Below, in pieces: positions 21,673 to 33,521 of a stretch of 64,000 nt of DNA. The stretch lies in the NCBI RefSeq assembly GCF_030272615.1, contig NC_081406.1:168598361-168662360 (forward strand), given 5' to 3'. Source of the stretch: Cryptomeria japonica (lineage: Eukaryota > Streptophyta > Pinopsida > Cupressales > Cupressaceae). Under the pieces are notes generated by a model. It made no database searches. It was not told the origin of the DNA and worked only from the letters and a program-made list of their open reading frames with translations. Positions within the stretch are counted from its first letter, which is position 1. Every line of letters starts with the position of its first letter. The translations under genes and the position numbers were made by a program.

Positions 21673-24600
21673 TGTTGGGAAAAATTGTAATGCCCCGCCA
21701 GGAAACCCCGAAGGGATAAGCCAAAATTACAAGAATAGAGTGCAATTTTTTTTTTTAAAGTTACAACACATAAGATGCAACAAGATAAACAAGATTCAGA
21801 TTACATAGCGGAAGACATTAACAACAATCTCCTAAAGAGTTTCCCAACGAGATTACTTAATTCACAATTCATTTCACTCACACCATTAATCCAATAAGAT
21901 GATTGTTTTAATAACGAGATAATTCATAAACAGGATAATCTTCCTTCAAAGGACGGAAATATAAATCACAACAAAGATTCATCATTTAAGATTCATTCAT
22001 AAATTTCATTCAATCTTTTCATTTAAAATTACAAACCATACATATAACATTCTAACACACTAGGATTTTCATCGAAAACATAAGAGATCTTACCTAGCAT
22101 ATTTAAATTCCTTAACATCAACTAAGTACAATTCATTACTCTAAGATGCATTATTCCATGTTCCAACTTATTGCATTAAACGGACGATTTCACACATGCA
22201 TTACGATAAATCGCATCTCAAGCAATTATGCATTCGATCCACATGGCATTCAAGATAGAACTGAATATAAGCATTTAAAGTTAATTCCAATTATCCACTT
22301 AATCATTTTACATAAATTAATCATACATGATAACGCTGAATAAAGAGACAGAAGAGAAAACATCACATAACACCATAATGATCTCGGAGTTCACCCCTAA
22401 AGGGCTACATCTCCGGGTCTGCTCAACTGCAAGACCCCCTCGGATAAATAATAAAGTTAAGAGTACAAAAGGTTACACCATACAATCCAGCCATCAAGGC
22501 GATACATAAAGAATATACAGATGACCACATCGGTCCATAAATACATAAACGATCCTTAAGAAGAACAGGATCCAGCTGAACATAATCAAGCTAATAACAT
22601 AGGAGTCCATGAGAGCATCCAAAAAAACTGAACCATCACCACCCAAGGGTCTAACATGAAACCGACACTCACGAGGGCAACGACGAAGGACGACTCACAA
22701 AGGTACTCAAAACAGGACAAGACTACAACACACTAGCGGACGTAGGGACAAGTGTCATCACACAACCTGGTATGGATACCATGGTAAGTCTTCATAGGTC
22801 CCGGCCCATGCACCGGTAACCCTGGCAACCTAATCCGAACTTCCGGCCCATCCAAGCCTCATGTGGACCCACACATCCTCTCGTGATGACAAGGAAGGTA
22901 GTTTGCCATTTCAGGCCTTCTCACAGCATGCCGAATCTATGATAGCATTCGTCCCATGTGTGAGGCACATTATCTTATTTAGAGATTATTTTCTAATCTA
23001 CTTAGGTTATCACTTATTAGACTCACTTCCGACGGGTTATCCAGCAGCCACTTTGGGCGCGGCCCCCAATCGAAAGCCACTTTCCCATACGACACTAGAC
23101 TAACTCAGACGAACTCAAACCACGGAATACACATGGTAAGACGAACGGAGTTCAAGAAGATACAAACATCAGGTCAACACGACTCAAGGGTAATCACTTA
23201 CTGACGGCACTCTAACTAGAGACCTGACAACTAAGGTTAACCACGAATCATTATTCGATTCACTCAAAGAGGATATGACCAATTATGACAACATCACAAT
23301 ACAACAGTCAACTCGGAAATCGAGGACTAAAACAGGAACACCAAATCATCCATACGACAGGGTCCTACTTACAAAGCAAAACATGCCATTTCATAAATTA
23401 AAGCGAATACAGTAATTAAACTCGCAAGGCAATAATCAGAAAAGACATTATTCCCTCAAGTTGATTTAAACATTAAAAACGATCAAGTTTTCTACATGAT
23501 CTAAAAAAACATATTACAGTTATCTACCTTGTCAAGGGATAAGATGTTCTTGGTTTTCTAACTCCTATGGTTCAAAGCATCGAACAAGCAATTTAAGCCA
23601 TAATGAGTTTAACCAATTCATATTAATAAAATTCAGACGTCCATTAATCGACTAAAATAAGATATTAAGTCTCCAGCAAAACATCATCAAATAGAATTTA
23701 CATCGTATTCCAACGATTTCCAATAAAATATTATTCTCTATTATTTTTAAACGATACTACATCAAACAGCCATCTTCCCTAATCAGCTAGAAGGGAAGAT
23801 ATAAACTTATTGATCCCAGATTGATCCAAAGAACAGCCAAATAATATACAATGACGAAATTATCAATCTTAGATCTTAACTAGGAAAGTACATAAGCCAC
23901 AAAATGAAATTGCATAATAACTAGCTTATAAAATTCCATTAGAATTACTTACTAACCAAATTTACATTGATCAAGATATTGCCTCTTAATCATAATTAAG
24001 AGCACTTTAAACTTAACATTAAGGATCTCTTACATAAAAATGATATTATAATCCAATGCATTTTTTTTGATTGATAAAAAAAATACATAAAAACACTTGT
24101 TAAAAACTACGTTCTTATCAAATAGAAACGCATTTTAAACTACGTTGAAAACCATGAAAATGCATTTAAAACAATCTATGCCCTTTCTTTTTTTTTTTTT
24201 TAAAAAAAACGCATGGAAAAAGATATAGCGAGGCGAGGGTTAGGGCCGTGCCCTAACCCTACGCAGGGTAACCCGCAGGCGGCGGCGCCGCTGCGGTGCC
24301 CGCAGGCCCGCGGCGCCCTGCGGCCACCGCGGCCCTGCGGCCACCGTAGCGTCGCGGCCATAGCCCTACATACCAGTGGGGGAGCGGAAAGGAAATAGGG
24401 GGCGCAAGCGCGAGGGACGAGCGGGGGGGGGAGAGAGGGGAGGAGGAGCGGGGGAGCTCCGCTCCCCGCCTCCAACCCCAACCCACGAGTTTAAACAAAA
24501 AACAACGCCCGGCTCGCTACGAAAATGAAATACCCAGCGTGGTAAATCCAACGCACAGGCTCGAAGTAAAATAAAAGTTTTCGTTTTCCATTAAAACACA

Positions 24601-26759
24601 GTTCGGAAAAGAACTAATAAAATTTCTTTATAAAAACACAGTTCGGATTTCATCAAACGTCCATCACGAAATTGGTAATGAATTTCGATTTAAAAACATA
24701 AATTCGATTTAATATAAATCTGTTTTCAATGAACTCAGTTTTGGGCATCAAGATTCTTGATGGAATTCATCCATTCCTAACACAATCAGGGGTTTTCAAC
24801 ACCATACAGCAATGAGGAACAAGAAAGTTTCCAGCCAAATTCAAATGGACAATCAATTGGTTTTCCAATAACAAATTCGGAATCCTACCTGAATACGCAA
24901 TCCTGGAATGCCTGAGGGAGAGCCCACCTGCCAGATCCCAAAATCCTCCAATTTCCATTCCCAACCAAAATCTCTACCAAAATTGTCCATCCTCTCCAAA
25001 TTTCCCAAATTGGGTTATATGGAAGAGTTGACCCCCAAAATTTTCCATTTTTGGAATAAAAACTTTTTATTTAAAAATAATACTTAAAAATTAATTCTTT
25101 TCAACAATAGCAACAATTTAACTTGCTTTAACAATTCAAAATTCGATTTCCTCAATTAATCAAATTTAGCCGTTCAAATTTAATAATCCAACAGAATACA
25201 GTCAATCTATTGCGATAATAAAAACAAAACTTTCTTTTTCGACAGCATATATAAAATGCATTAAATATTCGAAAACAGACATTTAATCGGATTTACTTTC
25301 AATTTAACATGGGCAATTCAATAACCACGAAAATCGCATAACGAATACCTGATTAATTTAATCCATTACTCCTCAATGCATTAACGCATAATAATCAAGA
25401 TAATTACTAAAGACTAGTTAATCAATTAACCAAACACACCAGGCACGCAAATCGAGAAAGCCAACCAAACAGATGACTCGCAAACCCAAACCAACAGGGA
25501 TTACCGACGACGACTGGCGATGCTCACTTGAGCACGACTAAGGTCGACTCGGGTCATACGACCACCTAATCCAACTCTAAGGATTAAAAGGTATGCTCAA
25601 ACCTGCAAAACCAGGTGACGACGAACCTCGCACTCATGCGACTTCGTACCTGAAATCTCCTGCAACAAAAGATCATACATGCATACATTTATAAAATCTA
25701 ATGAAAGCGTTAGTCCGATACTAAAATCACGAAATAGGTACACTGAATAACCTGCATACAACTAGTGAGAAAATCACATCAACAACGATGCGTAAAATCA
25801 ACATCTAACTGAAATCATTATATCAAGATAACGAATCACGATTAAACCCAGGTTAGAGATCGATTACGGTAGGGGTACTACAAAAATGGTGTCTCAACCT
25901 TGCATTTATGTGATGTTACTATTTATAGTAAGTTTTCATTTGAGCACGAAATGGTGCGAAACACTCCCTGAAGCTTCTGGTTGGCTAGATAAGCATTCCG
26001 GTAAAGTTGCGTCGCAAGGTCACAGCTAGTTTTGAAGATATTAAAGTTTTCATCTTGGAGGGATGCAATAAAATGTTTAAACTTAATTTTGGGGACTTTA
26101 GAGGCTCCGAAACACCCTGAAAAGTGGCCGTAACCGGCGAAGCGGGTTACGAGGTGATAGAGAACTTTGCGAGCTTTCCGGCGCTTCAAACGGTTCGTCA
26201 ATCGGACACCCGGTTCTCAAGTTATGGCCTCCGGAAGTTTGTACTCCTGAAATAGGAAAAATAATTTGTATCGAATACATAAATGAGCTATAAAAGGGAG
26301 CGACACGTGTTGATGTGTGCTTTAACATGTCATAGAAGGGAGATAAGGTCGGCTACACCTTATTGGGTGGTTTTAGCCCATGGTTTTGTAATACCGTTTG
26401 ATGGTTTCCTGTATTGTATCTCCTATTTATGAGGTGTGTGAGATAGAGGTTGTGTGTAAGAGTCTTGTGGCTATTGAGTTGCCTCTGAATCTCTGTTTAG
26501 TGCTACTCCTGCGAAGAGCTTGCTCTGCAAGTATTTTGTAATATGTTTTTGATTGCTGAATAAAATATTGAGCTGCTTTTGGAGGGTGGGGTTTTTCTCC
26601 CGAAAGGGTTTTCCCCACGTAAATCATTGTGTTGTGGTATGAATGCTATTATATTTATTTCTATTTTCTGTAACTGTTGTAATGATCTGAAAAAGTTTTG
26701 CATTACCCTCCTCTCAAGGTTAGTGTAGGAAGTTGTTTCCGCTACTTAACTTCCTTACA
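21673..26759 (+). repeat. 5' LTR of the Tork-like Copia element (split by a solo LTR)
   Basis: Segments 21673-21685 and 25888-26759 (plus the duplicated AAAAT) make up the 885-bp LTR. A GAGCTATAAAAGGGAG box near 26283 is a good TATA element. The same box in the 3' LTR reads GCTGTAAAAG, so the promoter TATA differs between the two copies. Confidence 0.9.
21686..25882. repeat. 4.2-kb solo LTR with target-site duplication AAAAT
   Basis: Starts TGTAATGCCCC and ends GGGGTACTACA, whose reverse complement TGTAGTACCCC mirrors the start, as LTR ends do. AAAAT lies at 21681-21685 and again at 25883-25887. It lies 13 bp inside the 5' LTR of the Copia element. No internal domain, PBS or coding region is seen, so it is a solo LTR left by LTR-LTR recombination, probably of a large Gypsy family. 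Its first 2 kb resembles 38033-40000. A GC-rich block at 24228-24480 stands out from its AT-rich surroundings. Confidence 0.9.
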
Positions 26760-26761
26760 AG

Positions 26762-26773
26762 TGGTATCAGAGC
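26762..26773 (+). other. Primer-binding site of the Copia element (initiator Met tRNA)
   Basis: TGGTATCAGAGC two bases after the LTR end, the classic complement of the plant initiator-Met tRNA 3' end used to prime minus-strand DNA. Confidence 0.95.
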
Positions 26774-26883
26774 CTGATCACCTTTGGTTTCAATTGTGGG
26801 CAGTTGGGTTTTTTGAACTAATCCAGATTTGAGTGGGAGCTTGTGCAGAAGACACTTTTTGATCTTGTTGCAGGAATATTCAG

Positions 26884-29800
26884 ATGGCGAGTTCGTCAGG
26901 GAGAATAGAGGTGGAGAAATTTAATGGAAGTAATTTTGAGATGTGGAAGCTGAAGATGGAAGATCTGCTAATAGATCGAGATCTTTGGGATGCTGTTGAT
27001 GCGAATGTCCAAAGACCCTCAGATCCTACTACAGCAGCTCAGTATGATGTTATGGACCGAAAAGCCAAGGGTCTAATCAGACTGTGCCTGACAGACTCTG
27101 TTCTAATCAATGTCCATGAAGAGAACTCTGCAAAGAAGCTATGGACTAAGCTTGGTGAGATGTATCAAGTGAAATCTTTATTAAATCAAATTTTCTTAAG
27201 AAAGAAATTGTATTCCTTGAAGATGGAAGAGGGTGGACGAATTGCAGACCACCTAGAAGCATTCAAGATGATTGTGGCTCAATTAGTATCCGTCGGTGTT
27301 AAGATGGACGAGGAGGAGAAATGTCAGATCTTGCTTTGTTCTTTGCCTGATTCGTGGGATTCTCTTGTTATGGCTATCGGTAGTACTTCTGTTGTTTTGA
27401 AATCTGAAGACGTGGTGGGTGCCCTACTCGGTGAAGAGATGCGAAGGAAGGTATCCATCAGTTCAAAGGAAGCCCTAACCGTTCGTGGAAGACCTAAGGA
27501 GAAAGGCAAGAAGAATGAGAAGCGCAGCAAGTCCAAATCCAAAGGGAGATCGAAATCTCCTGGAAAGTCCAAAGTCATTTGCTGGAATTGCGGTAAACTG
27601 GGTCACATCCGTAAGGACTGCAAAGAAGAAAAGAAGAAGAAAAAGAAAAAGTTCGATTCTGATTCTGAGTCCGACAAGGAAGATGGCGATGCATTTATTG
27701 CGGCTTTGGCGACTCATACAGGTAATGATGCCTGGCTAATTGACTCAGGTGCATCTTTTCATATGACTTCCAATAGAGATTGGTTTTCTAAATATGAAGG
27801 ATTTAATGGAGGTAAGGTGTACTTGGGTGATGATTCACATCTAGACATTGTTGGTTGAGGTAAAGTTAGAATCAGGTTTTCTGATGGTAGAATAAAAAGG
27901 ATTAATGGTGTGCTGCATATCCCTGGATTATAACGAAACTTGTTATCTGTGAGCAAACTGATAGATGCGGGTGTGCAGGTAGTCTTTTCTGAAACAGGAT
28001 GTAAGATGATTAAGGGTGCTATGGTAGTTGCTAGAGGTGTCAGGTTTGGCACTTTGTATAAGCTTGAAGCATACACTGTTGAGTGTAATAGCACTTCTGT
28101 AAAAAGTAAATCTGCGGATACTTCACTGGAAGATTTGAAGGTTTCACCTTCAGCAGATGGAAATGGTTTTTGGGTACCTAAGGGTGCTCTTTCATCTGAA
28201 GCAAAGTTACCTGCAGAGAAGACTATGTTATGGCACCAGAGACTTGGCCACATTGGAGAAAAGGGTCTAAGGACCTTGAAAAATAAAAACCTTGTTGAAG
28301 GTTTGAATGACTGTAACCTTGACTTTGATTTCTGTGAGCATTGCATTTATGGAAAACAAAACCGCGTTCAGTTTTACTCGAGTTCTCATAAAACTTGTGG
28401 TGTTTTGGACCTTATCCATTCTGATGTGTTTGGTCCAGTAGATGTCTCTTCGATTGGAAAATCCACATATTATGTTTCATTTATTGATGGTTTTAGTAGA
28501 AGGACATGGGTTTATTTTCTAAAGAGTAAATCTGAAGTTTTTAGTCGTTTTAAAGAATTTAAAGCAATGGTTGAGTTGCAGACTAGAAAGAAAATAAAAT
28601 GTTTGAGAACTGATAATGGCGGTGAGTTTTGCTCTAATGATTTTGATAGATTTTGTAAAGACTATGGAATTAACAGGCAGAAGACAACTCCGTATTCTCC
28701 ACAGCAGAATGGAGTTGCAGAAAGAATGAATAGGACACTGATGGAAAAGGCTAGGAGTATGTTGAGTGGTGCTGGTCTTGAACAAAAGTTTTGGGCTGAA
28801 GCTGTTGCCACTGCTTGCTACCTGATTAACAGGTCTCCTACATCAGCTCTTGTTGATAAAACGCCTATGGAAGCATGGTCAGGTCACAAGCCTTCATTGA
28901 GACATCTTAGAGTTTTTGGTTGCGAGGCATATGCACATGTGCCAAAGGAGAAGCGAACAAAGTTGGAGAACAAGGCTGTGAAATGTATCTTCATCGGGTA
29001 TAGTTATGGTGTGAAAGGATACAAGCTTTGGGACCCTGTTGCACAAAAGGTAATTCACAGTAGAAGTGTTATTTTTAGAGAAATTAAGTCTCCTTCTGTT
29101 ACATTGTAGCCAGAACAGACTAAAAAAGAAGATGTGATTCAACTTCCTTCTACACCTGAAAGAGTTGAATCGAGACCCCTAGATAGGCAAGAATTTGAGG
29201 AGAGCTCGTCTAGCTCTGAATCTTCAGAAGAGGAGGAAGAACCTCCAACTCAGCTTGTTCGAAGGTCTACAAGACATAGACAACCACCTGAAAGGTATTC
29301 ACCTGATGATTGGAGATGTATTTTTGCTCTGAATACTAGTGTGGATGAACCGAAATCTGTAGAAGAGGCATTGGGTATGAATGATGCAGAATCCTGGAAG
29401 ATTGCTATGGAGGAAGAAATGACAGCTTTGAAAAAGAATGATACATGGGATCTTGTACCATTGCCTGAAGGATGAAAACCTGTTGGTTGTAAATGGGTGT
29501 TCAAGAAAAAGATTGGTTCAGATGGAAGCATTGAGAAGTATAAAGCAAGGTTGGTTGCAAAAGGCTACTCTCAGGTTGAGGGTGTTGATTACGGTGAGAT
29601 ATTTTCTCCTGTTGCAAAAATGACGTCCATTAGATTTTTGCTTTCTATTGCTACTGCTTATGATTTAGAGGTTGAGCAAATGGATGTGAAAACTGCTTTC
29701 CTTCATGGTGATTTGGAGGAAGATATTTATATGACACAGCCGGAGCACTATGTGGTGAAAGGCAAAAGTAATTTGGTCTGTAAATTGAAGAAATCTTTGT

Positions 29801-30927
29801 ATGGCCTCAAACAAAGTCCTAGGATGTGGTACCAGAAATTTGATACATATGTGTTGAGTTTGGGATTTGAACGTTCTAAATCAGATCACTGTGTTTATTA
29901 TAAATCTTATGGTGATCATTTCTTATTCATTGCATTGTATGTTGATGATATGTTATTCATTGGTAAAGGGAAAGGTATGATTTCAGAACTGAAGTCTCAG
30001 CTCGCTGCTAAATTTGAAATGAAAGATCTTGGTGCAGCAAAGCACATTCTTGGGATGGAAATTAGAAGAGATAGGGTAAACAGAAAGCTATGGCTAGGCC
30101 AGAGTAAGTATGTGAATTCAGTGTTACAGAGATTCAACATGCAGAATTGTAGACCATTGAGTGTTCCTTTTACAGTTGGAACGAAACTATCTATTTCAGA
30201 TTGTCCTTCATCCCCATTGGAGATGGAAGACATGAGCAGAGTGCCTTACCAGAGTGCGGTTGGAAGCTTGATGTATGCTATGGTCTGTACTAGACCAGAC
30301 ATTGCCCAAGCAGTGGGAGTACTTTCTAGATATATGTCTAATCCTGGTAGAGTTCATTGGGATGCAGTCAAAAGAGTCTTCAGATATTTGAAGGGTACTT
30401 CAGAGTATTCTTTGTGTTATCATGGTAATTCAGTTGGAGACATGACTTCCCTTGATATCTATGGTTATGTGGATTCAGATTGGGCAGGTGATATTGATAG
30501 CAGAAGATCCACCAGTGCTTATGTGTTTACTTTGTTTGGTGGTGCAATTAGTTGGATGAGTAAGCGACAGGCTGTGGTTGCTCTATCCACTACTGAAGCA
30601 GAGTATATGGCAGCTACTCATGCTTGTAAAGAGGCCATTTGGCTTAAGAGACTGTGTTCGGATATTGGAATAAAACAAGGTACAGTGACAGTTTACTGTG
30701 ACAGTCAGAGTGCAATTAGCCTAGCTAAGAACCCGACATTTCATGCCCGGACCAAACATATTGATATTCAGTATCATTTTGTTAGAGATATGGTCGAAGA
30801 TGGTAGGGTGAAGCTGGTTAAGGTGGAAACTTTGATGAATGTTGCAGATGCTTTAACTAAGGCTGTGAGCACAGAGAAGTTCAGATGGTGTTCAGAGTCT
30901 ATGGGCCTTATGGCCCCTAGCAATTGA
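26884..30927 (+). pseudogene. gag-pol polyprotein of the Tork-like Copia element (one frame, four stops)
   Basis: A single frame of 1348 codons starts MASSSGRIEVEKFNGSNFEM at 26884. Order: gag (UBN2-like, residues 1-190), Lys/Ser-rich linker, zinc knuckle CWNCGKLGHIRKDC (about 27580), protease WLIDSGASFHMTS (27733), integrase HHCC (WHQRLGHIGEKG ... CEHCIYGKQ), integrase core DVFGPVDV ... RTDNGGEFCSND ... PQQNGVAERMNRTLMEKA with D, D and E present, RT with the LYVDDMLF core (29935) and RNase H from [16 protein letters not shown] to [11 protein letters not shown] and CDSQSAI. Stops: TGA 27856, TAA 27931, TAG 29107, TGA 29473. All catalytic residues I can check are intact. No frameshift. The order protease-integrase-RT is diagnostic of Copia. 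The stops fit C-to-T decay of methylated DNA, except TAA at 27931. Confidence 0.93.
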
Positions 30928-30969
30928 TTCATTGTGTTGACATTCCCTTCCGCTCATGCAAGGTGTTCG

Positions 30970-30983
30970 ACAAGTGGGAGATT
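30970..30983 (+). other. Polypurine tract of the Copia element
   Basis: AAGTGGGAGATT directly upstream of the 3' LTR start TGTTGGG, the plus-strand primer signature of Copia elements. Confidence 0.85.
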
Positions 30984-31868
30984 TGTTGGGAAAAATGGTG
31001 TCTCAACCTTGCATTTATGTGATGTTACTATTTATAGTAAGTTTTCATTTGAGCACAAAATGGTGCGAAACTCTCCCTGAAGCTTCTGGTTGGCTAGATA
31101 AGCATTCCGGTAAAGTTGCGTCGCAAGGTCACAGCTAGTTTTGAAGATATTAAAGTTTTCATCTTGGAGGGATGCAATAAAATGTTTAAACTTAATTTTG
31201 AGGACTTTAGAGGCTCCGAAACACCCTGAAAAGTGGCCGTAACCGACGAAGCGGGTTACGAGGTGATAGAGAACTTTGCGAGCTTTCCGGCGCTTCAAAC
31301 GGTTCGTCAATCGGACACCCGGTTCTCAAGTTATGGCCTCCGGAAGTTTGTACTCCTGAAATAGGAAAAATAATTTGTATCGAATACATAAATGAGCTGT
31401 AAAAGGGAGCGACACATGTTGATGTGTGCTTTAACATGTCATACAAGGGAGATAAGGTCGGCTACACCTTATTGGGTGGTTTTAGCCCATGGTTTTGTAA
31501 TACCGTTTGATGGTTTCCTGTATTGTATCTCCTATTTATGAGGTGTGTGAGATAGAGGTTGTGTGTAAGAGTCTTGTGGCTATTGAGTTGCCTCTGAATC
31601 TCTGTTTAGTGCTACTCTTGCGAACAGCTTGCTCTGCAAGTATTTTGTAATATGTTTTTGATTGCTGAATAAAATATTGAGCTGCTTTTGGAGGGTGGGG
31701 TTTTTCTCCCGAAAGGGTTTTCCCCACGTAAATCATTGTGTTGTGGTATGAATGCTATTATATTTATTTCTATTTTCTGTAACTGTTGTAATGATCTGAA
31801 AAAGTTTTGCATTACCCTCCTCTCAAGGTTAGTGTAGGAAGTTGTTTCCGCTACTTAACTTCCTTACA
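30984..31868 (+). repeat. 3' LTR of the Tork-like Copia element, 885 bp
   Basis: TGTTGGGAAAAATGGTGTC to CTTCCTTACA, nearly identical to the 5' LTR. It shows the uninterrupted junction GGGAAAAATGGTG that proves where the solo LTR entered the other copy. Confidence 0.95.
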
Positions 31869-32410
31869 TAGGAGTGATCTAGTAGATCTCTCAAATAGTG
31901 TATGTATATCATCTAAATTGTTGTACATGCTCTAAGGTTAACATAAAAATTGTTATTTATTTTAAAATTGTATATGAAAGAACAAAAGTGGAGTTTGATT
32001 AAAGCCTATGCATGATAAATAATAGCAATGGGTATATCATAGCAAATTGAGTACAATGTGGTGTTGTATATAAACTTTATGTTCATTAGATATGGAAGAG
32101 TATGCTTTTGTTACAAGAACATTACACAAATTACATAAGACAAATTTATGACATCAAAGATTCATGTATAAAAACCATGAAAAATCTAAAGCTCAAGGAT
32201 AGCTAGAAACTCATGGTGGATTTGGATCAAAGTTTAAGACTCATGAATCATGCATATTAGGTGAGCATAAAAGGACAAAATTTCCAAATGAAGGAGGCAT
32301 TCAATTAAAAAATTGCTCAAGCTTATATATTTTTATATATGTGGGTTGATCTATAGACCACGTCAAGCAAAGATGCAAAATATAAAGTCAATGATTAACT
32401 AAGACATACT
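31869..32410. other. AT-rich stretch, no gene seen
   Basis: Follows the Copia target-site duplication. No ORF with similarity; it may be the highly decayed 5' part of the Copia remnant to its right, but I cannot read any domain here. Confidence 0.4.
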
Positions 32411-33521
32411 TTCATGTTCTTCATTAAACAAAAGTTAAAGGTTTTTAGTAAGTTAAAATCATTTAAGAATCTTGTGTAGAAACATACTAGAAAATGCATA
32501 AATAAGCTTAAGAGTGATAATGGTGGAGAGTTTATCTTAAAAGAGTTTGAATAATTATATATAAATTTATGTCCAAAGATAATGGAAATCCCCATACAAC
32601 GTACAGAAAATAAGATTTTTGAGTCCAAAAACTAAAAGGTAATTGAAAGTAAGGAGCATATTGAACCATGCTAGACTATCAAATAATTTCTAGGATAATA
32701 TTGTTGTTTTTGTGACCTAGCTAAATAGAGTTCCAACCAAGGTAATGATTGAAAAAAATATCAAAATAAGTTTGTTAAAGGATCAATCTAGTGGTAACCC
32801 ACGTTCATATATTTTCATGTATATCATATCTACACATTTCTAATGAGAAAAGGAAGAAAATGGAGATGAAAAGTCAAAAGTGCATATTTTTGGGACATTC
32901 ATTTAGAGTAAAAGCTATAAGATTTATAGCATTGGTGTATTCTTGATGATAATTGACAAAGATGTAATATTTCATAAAGCATGAGCATACGAAATAAAGT
33001 GGTAGACAATGAAATTCCTATAACTTTTAAAGTTGATAAGTATTTGAAAATAATTACTTTAAGTAAGGGAATCTAATCATTTCATTATTTTTTTAACATA
33101 ATTTGCAATTTAACCTAATAGCTTATTTGAAGTATTGAAGAGTCTTCAAGAAACTAAATAAAAAGATGCAATGACTTATAAAGACAAGCCATTTTTTACC
33201 AACAAGATTTGGAGATTAACCACATTTCATACAAGGAGAAAACTATTGGGTGTAAATGGTTGTTCAATTAAAAAATCAAAGAAAATGGACACATCAATCA
33301 CAACAAGGCTTAAGTTATAAAAAATAAATACTCTAGAAAGTATTAATCTCACCATGATATATTTTCATCCATGACTAAGGTACATTTACTTAATTTTTTC
33401 TTAGTCAAATTGAGGACTCACAAATCTATTCTATGGACATAAAAATTACATTCTTCAATGGATAAATGGAAGAAGATTTCTATATAGACCAGATGCATGA
33501 ATTTAAGGAATGAAACAGTAG
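32411..33521 (+). pseudogene. Old Ty1/Copia remnant: integrase core and RT start
   Basis: In frame with stops, 32411 onward reads FMFFIKQKLKVFSKLKSFKN, then KLKSDNGGEFILKEFE, the Copia integrase core around its second Asp. From about 33232 comes TIGCKWLFN and KIKENGHINHNKA, the start of Copia RT, and near 33430-33505 YSMDIKITFFNG followed by MEEDFYIDQMHEFKE, the first RT catalytic-Asp block. Stops and frame breaks are frequent, so it is much older than the element at 21.7-31.9 kb. It is cut off at 33521 by the 5' LTR of the next element. No LTRs of its own can be identified. Confidence 0.75.

Larger units (their letters stand above)
21673..31868 (+). mobile_element. Full-length Ty1/Copia element, Tork/Tnt1-like, carrying a nested solo LTR
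   Basis: LTRs start TGTTGGGAAAAAT and end CTTCCTTACA. TAGGA is duplicated at 21668-21672 and 31869-31873. The 3' LTR is 885 bp. The 5' LTR is 13 bp, then a 4197-bp insertion with its 5-bp duplication, then the rest; subtracting the insertion also gives exactly 885 bp. By eye the two LTRs differ at about nine positions (1%), so the insertion is recent compared with the rest of the window. PBS, a single gag-pol frame and a polypurine tract are all in place. Confidence 0.95.

Noticed and set aside
24200-24551. GC-rich ORFs that could suggest a gene
   Set aside because: Both strands are open only because of base composition; low-complexity Ala/Pro/Arg text inside a solo LTR.
25923-26328. Open - strand frames of 92 and 76 residues in the Copia 5' LTR, repeated in the 3' LTR (31032-31446)
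   Set aside because: Both LTRs are about 99% identical, so conservation of the frame is not independent evidence, and the text has no recognisable domain.
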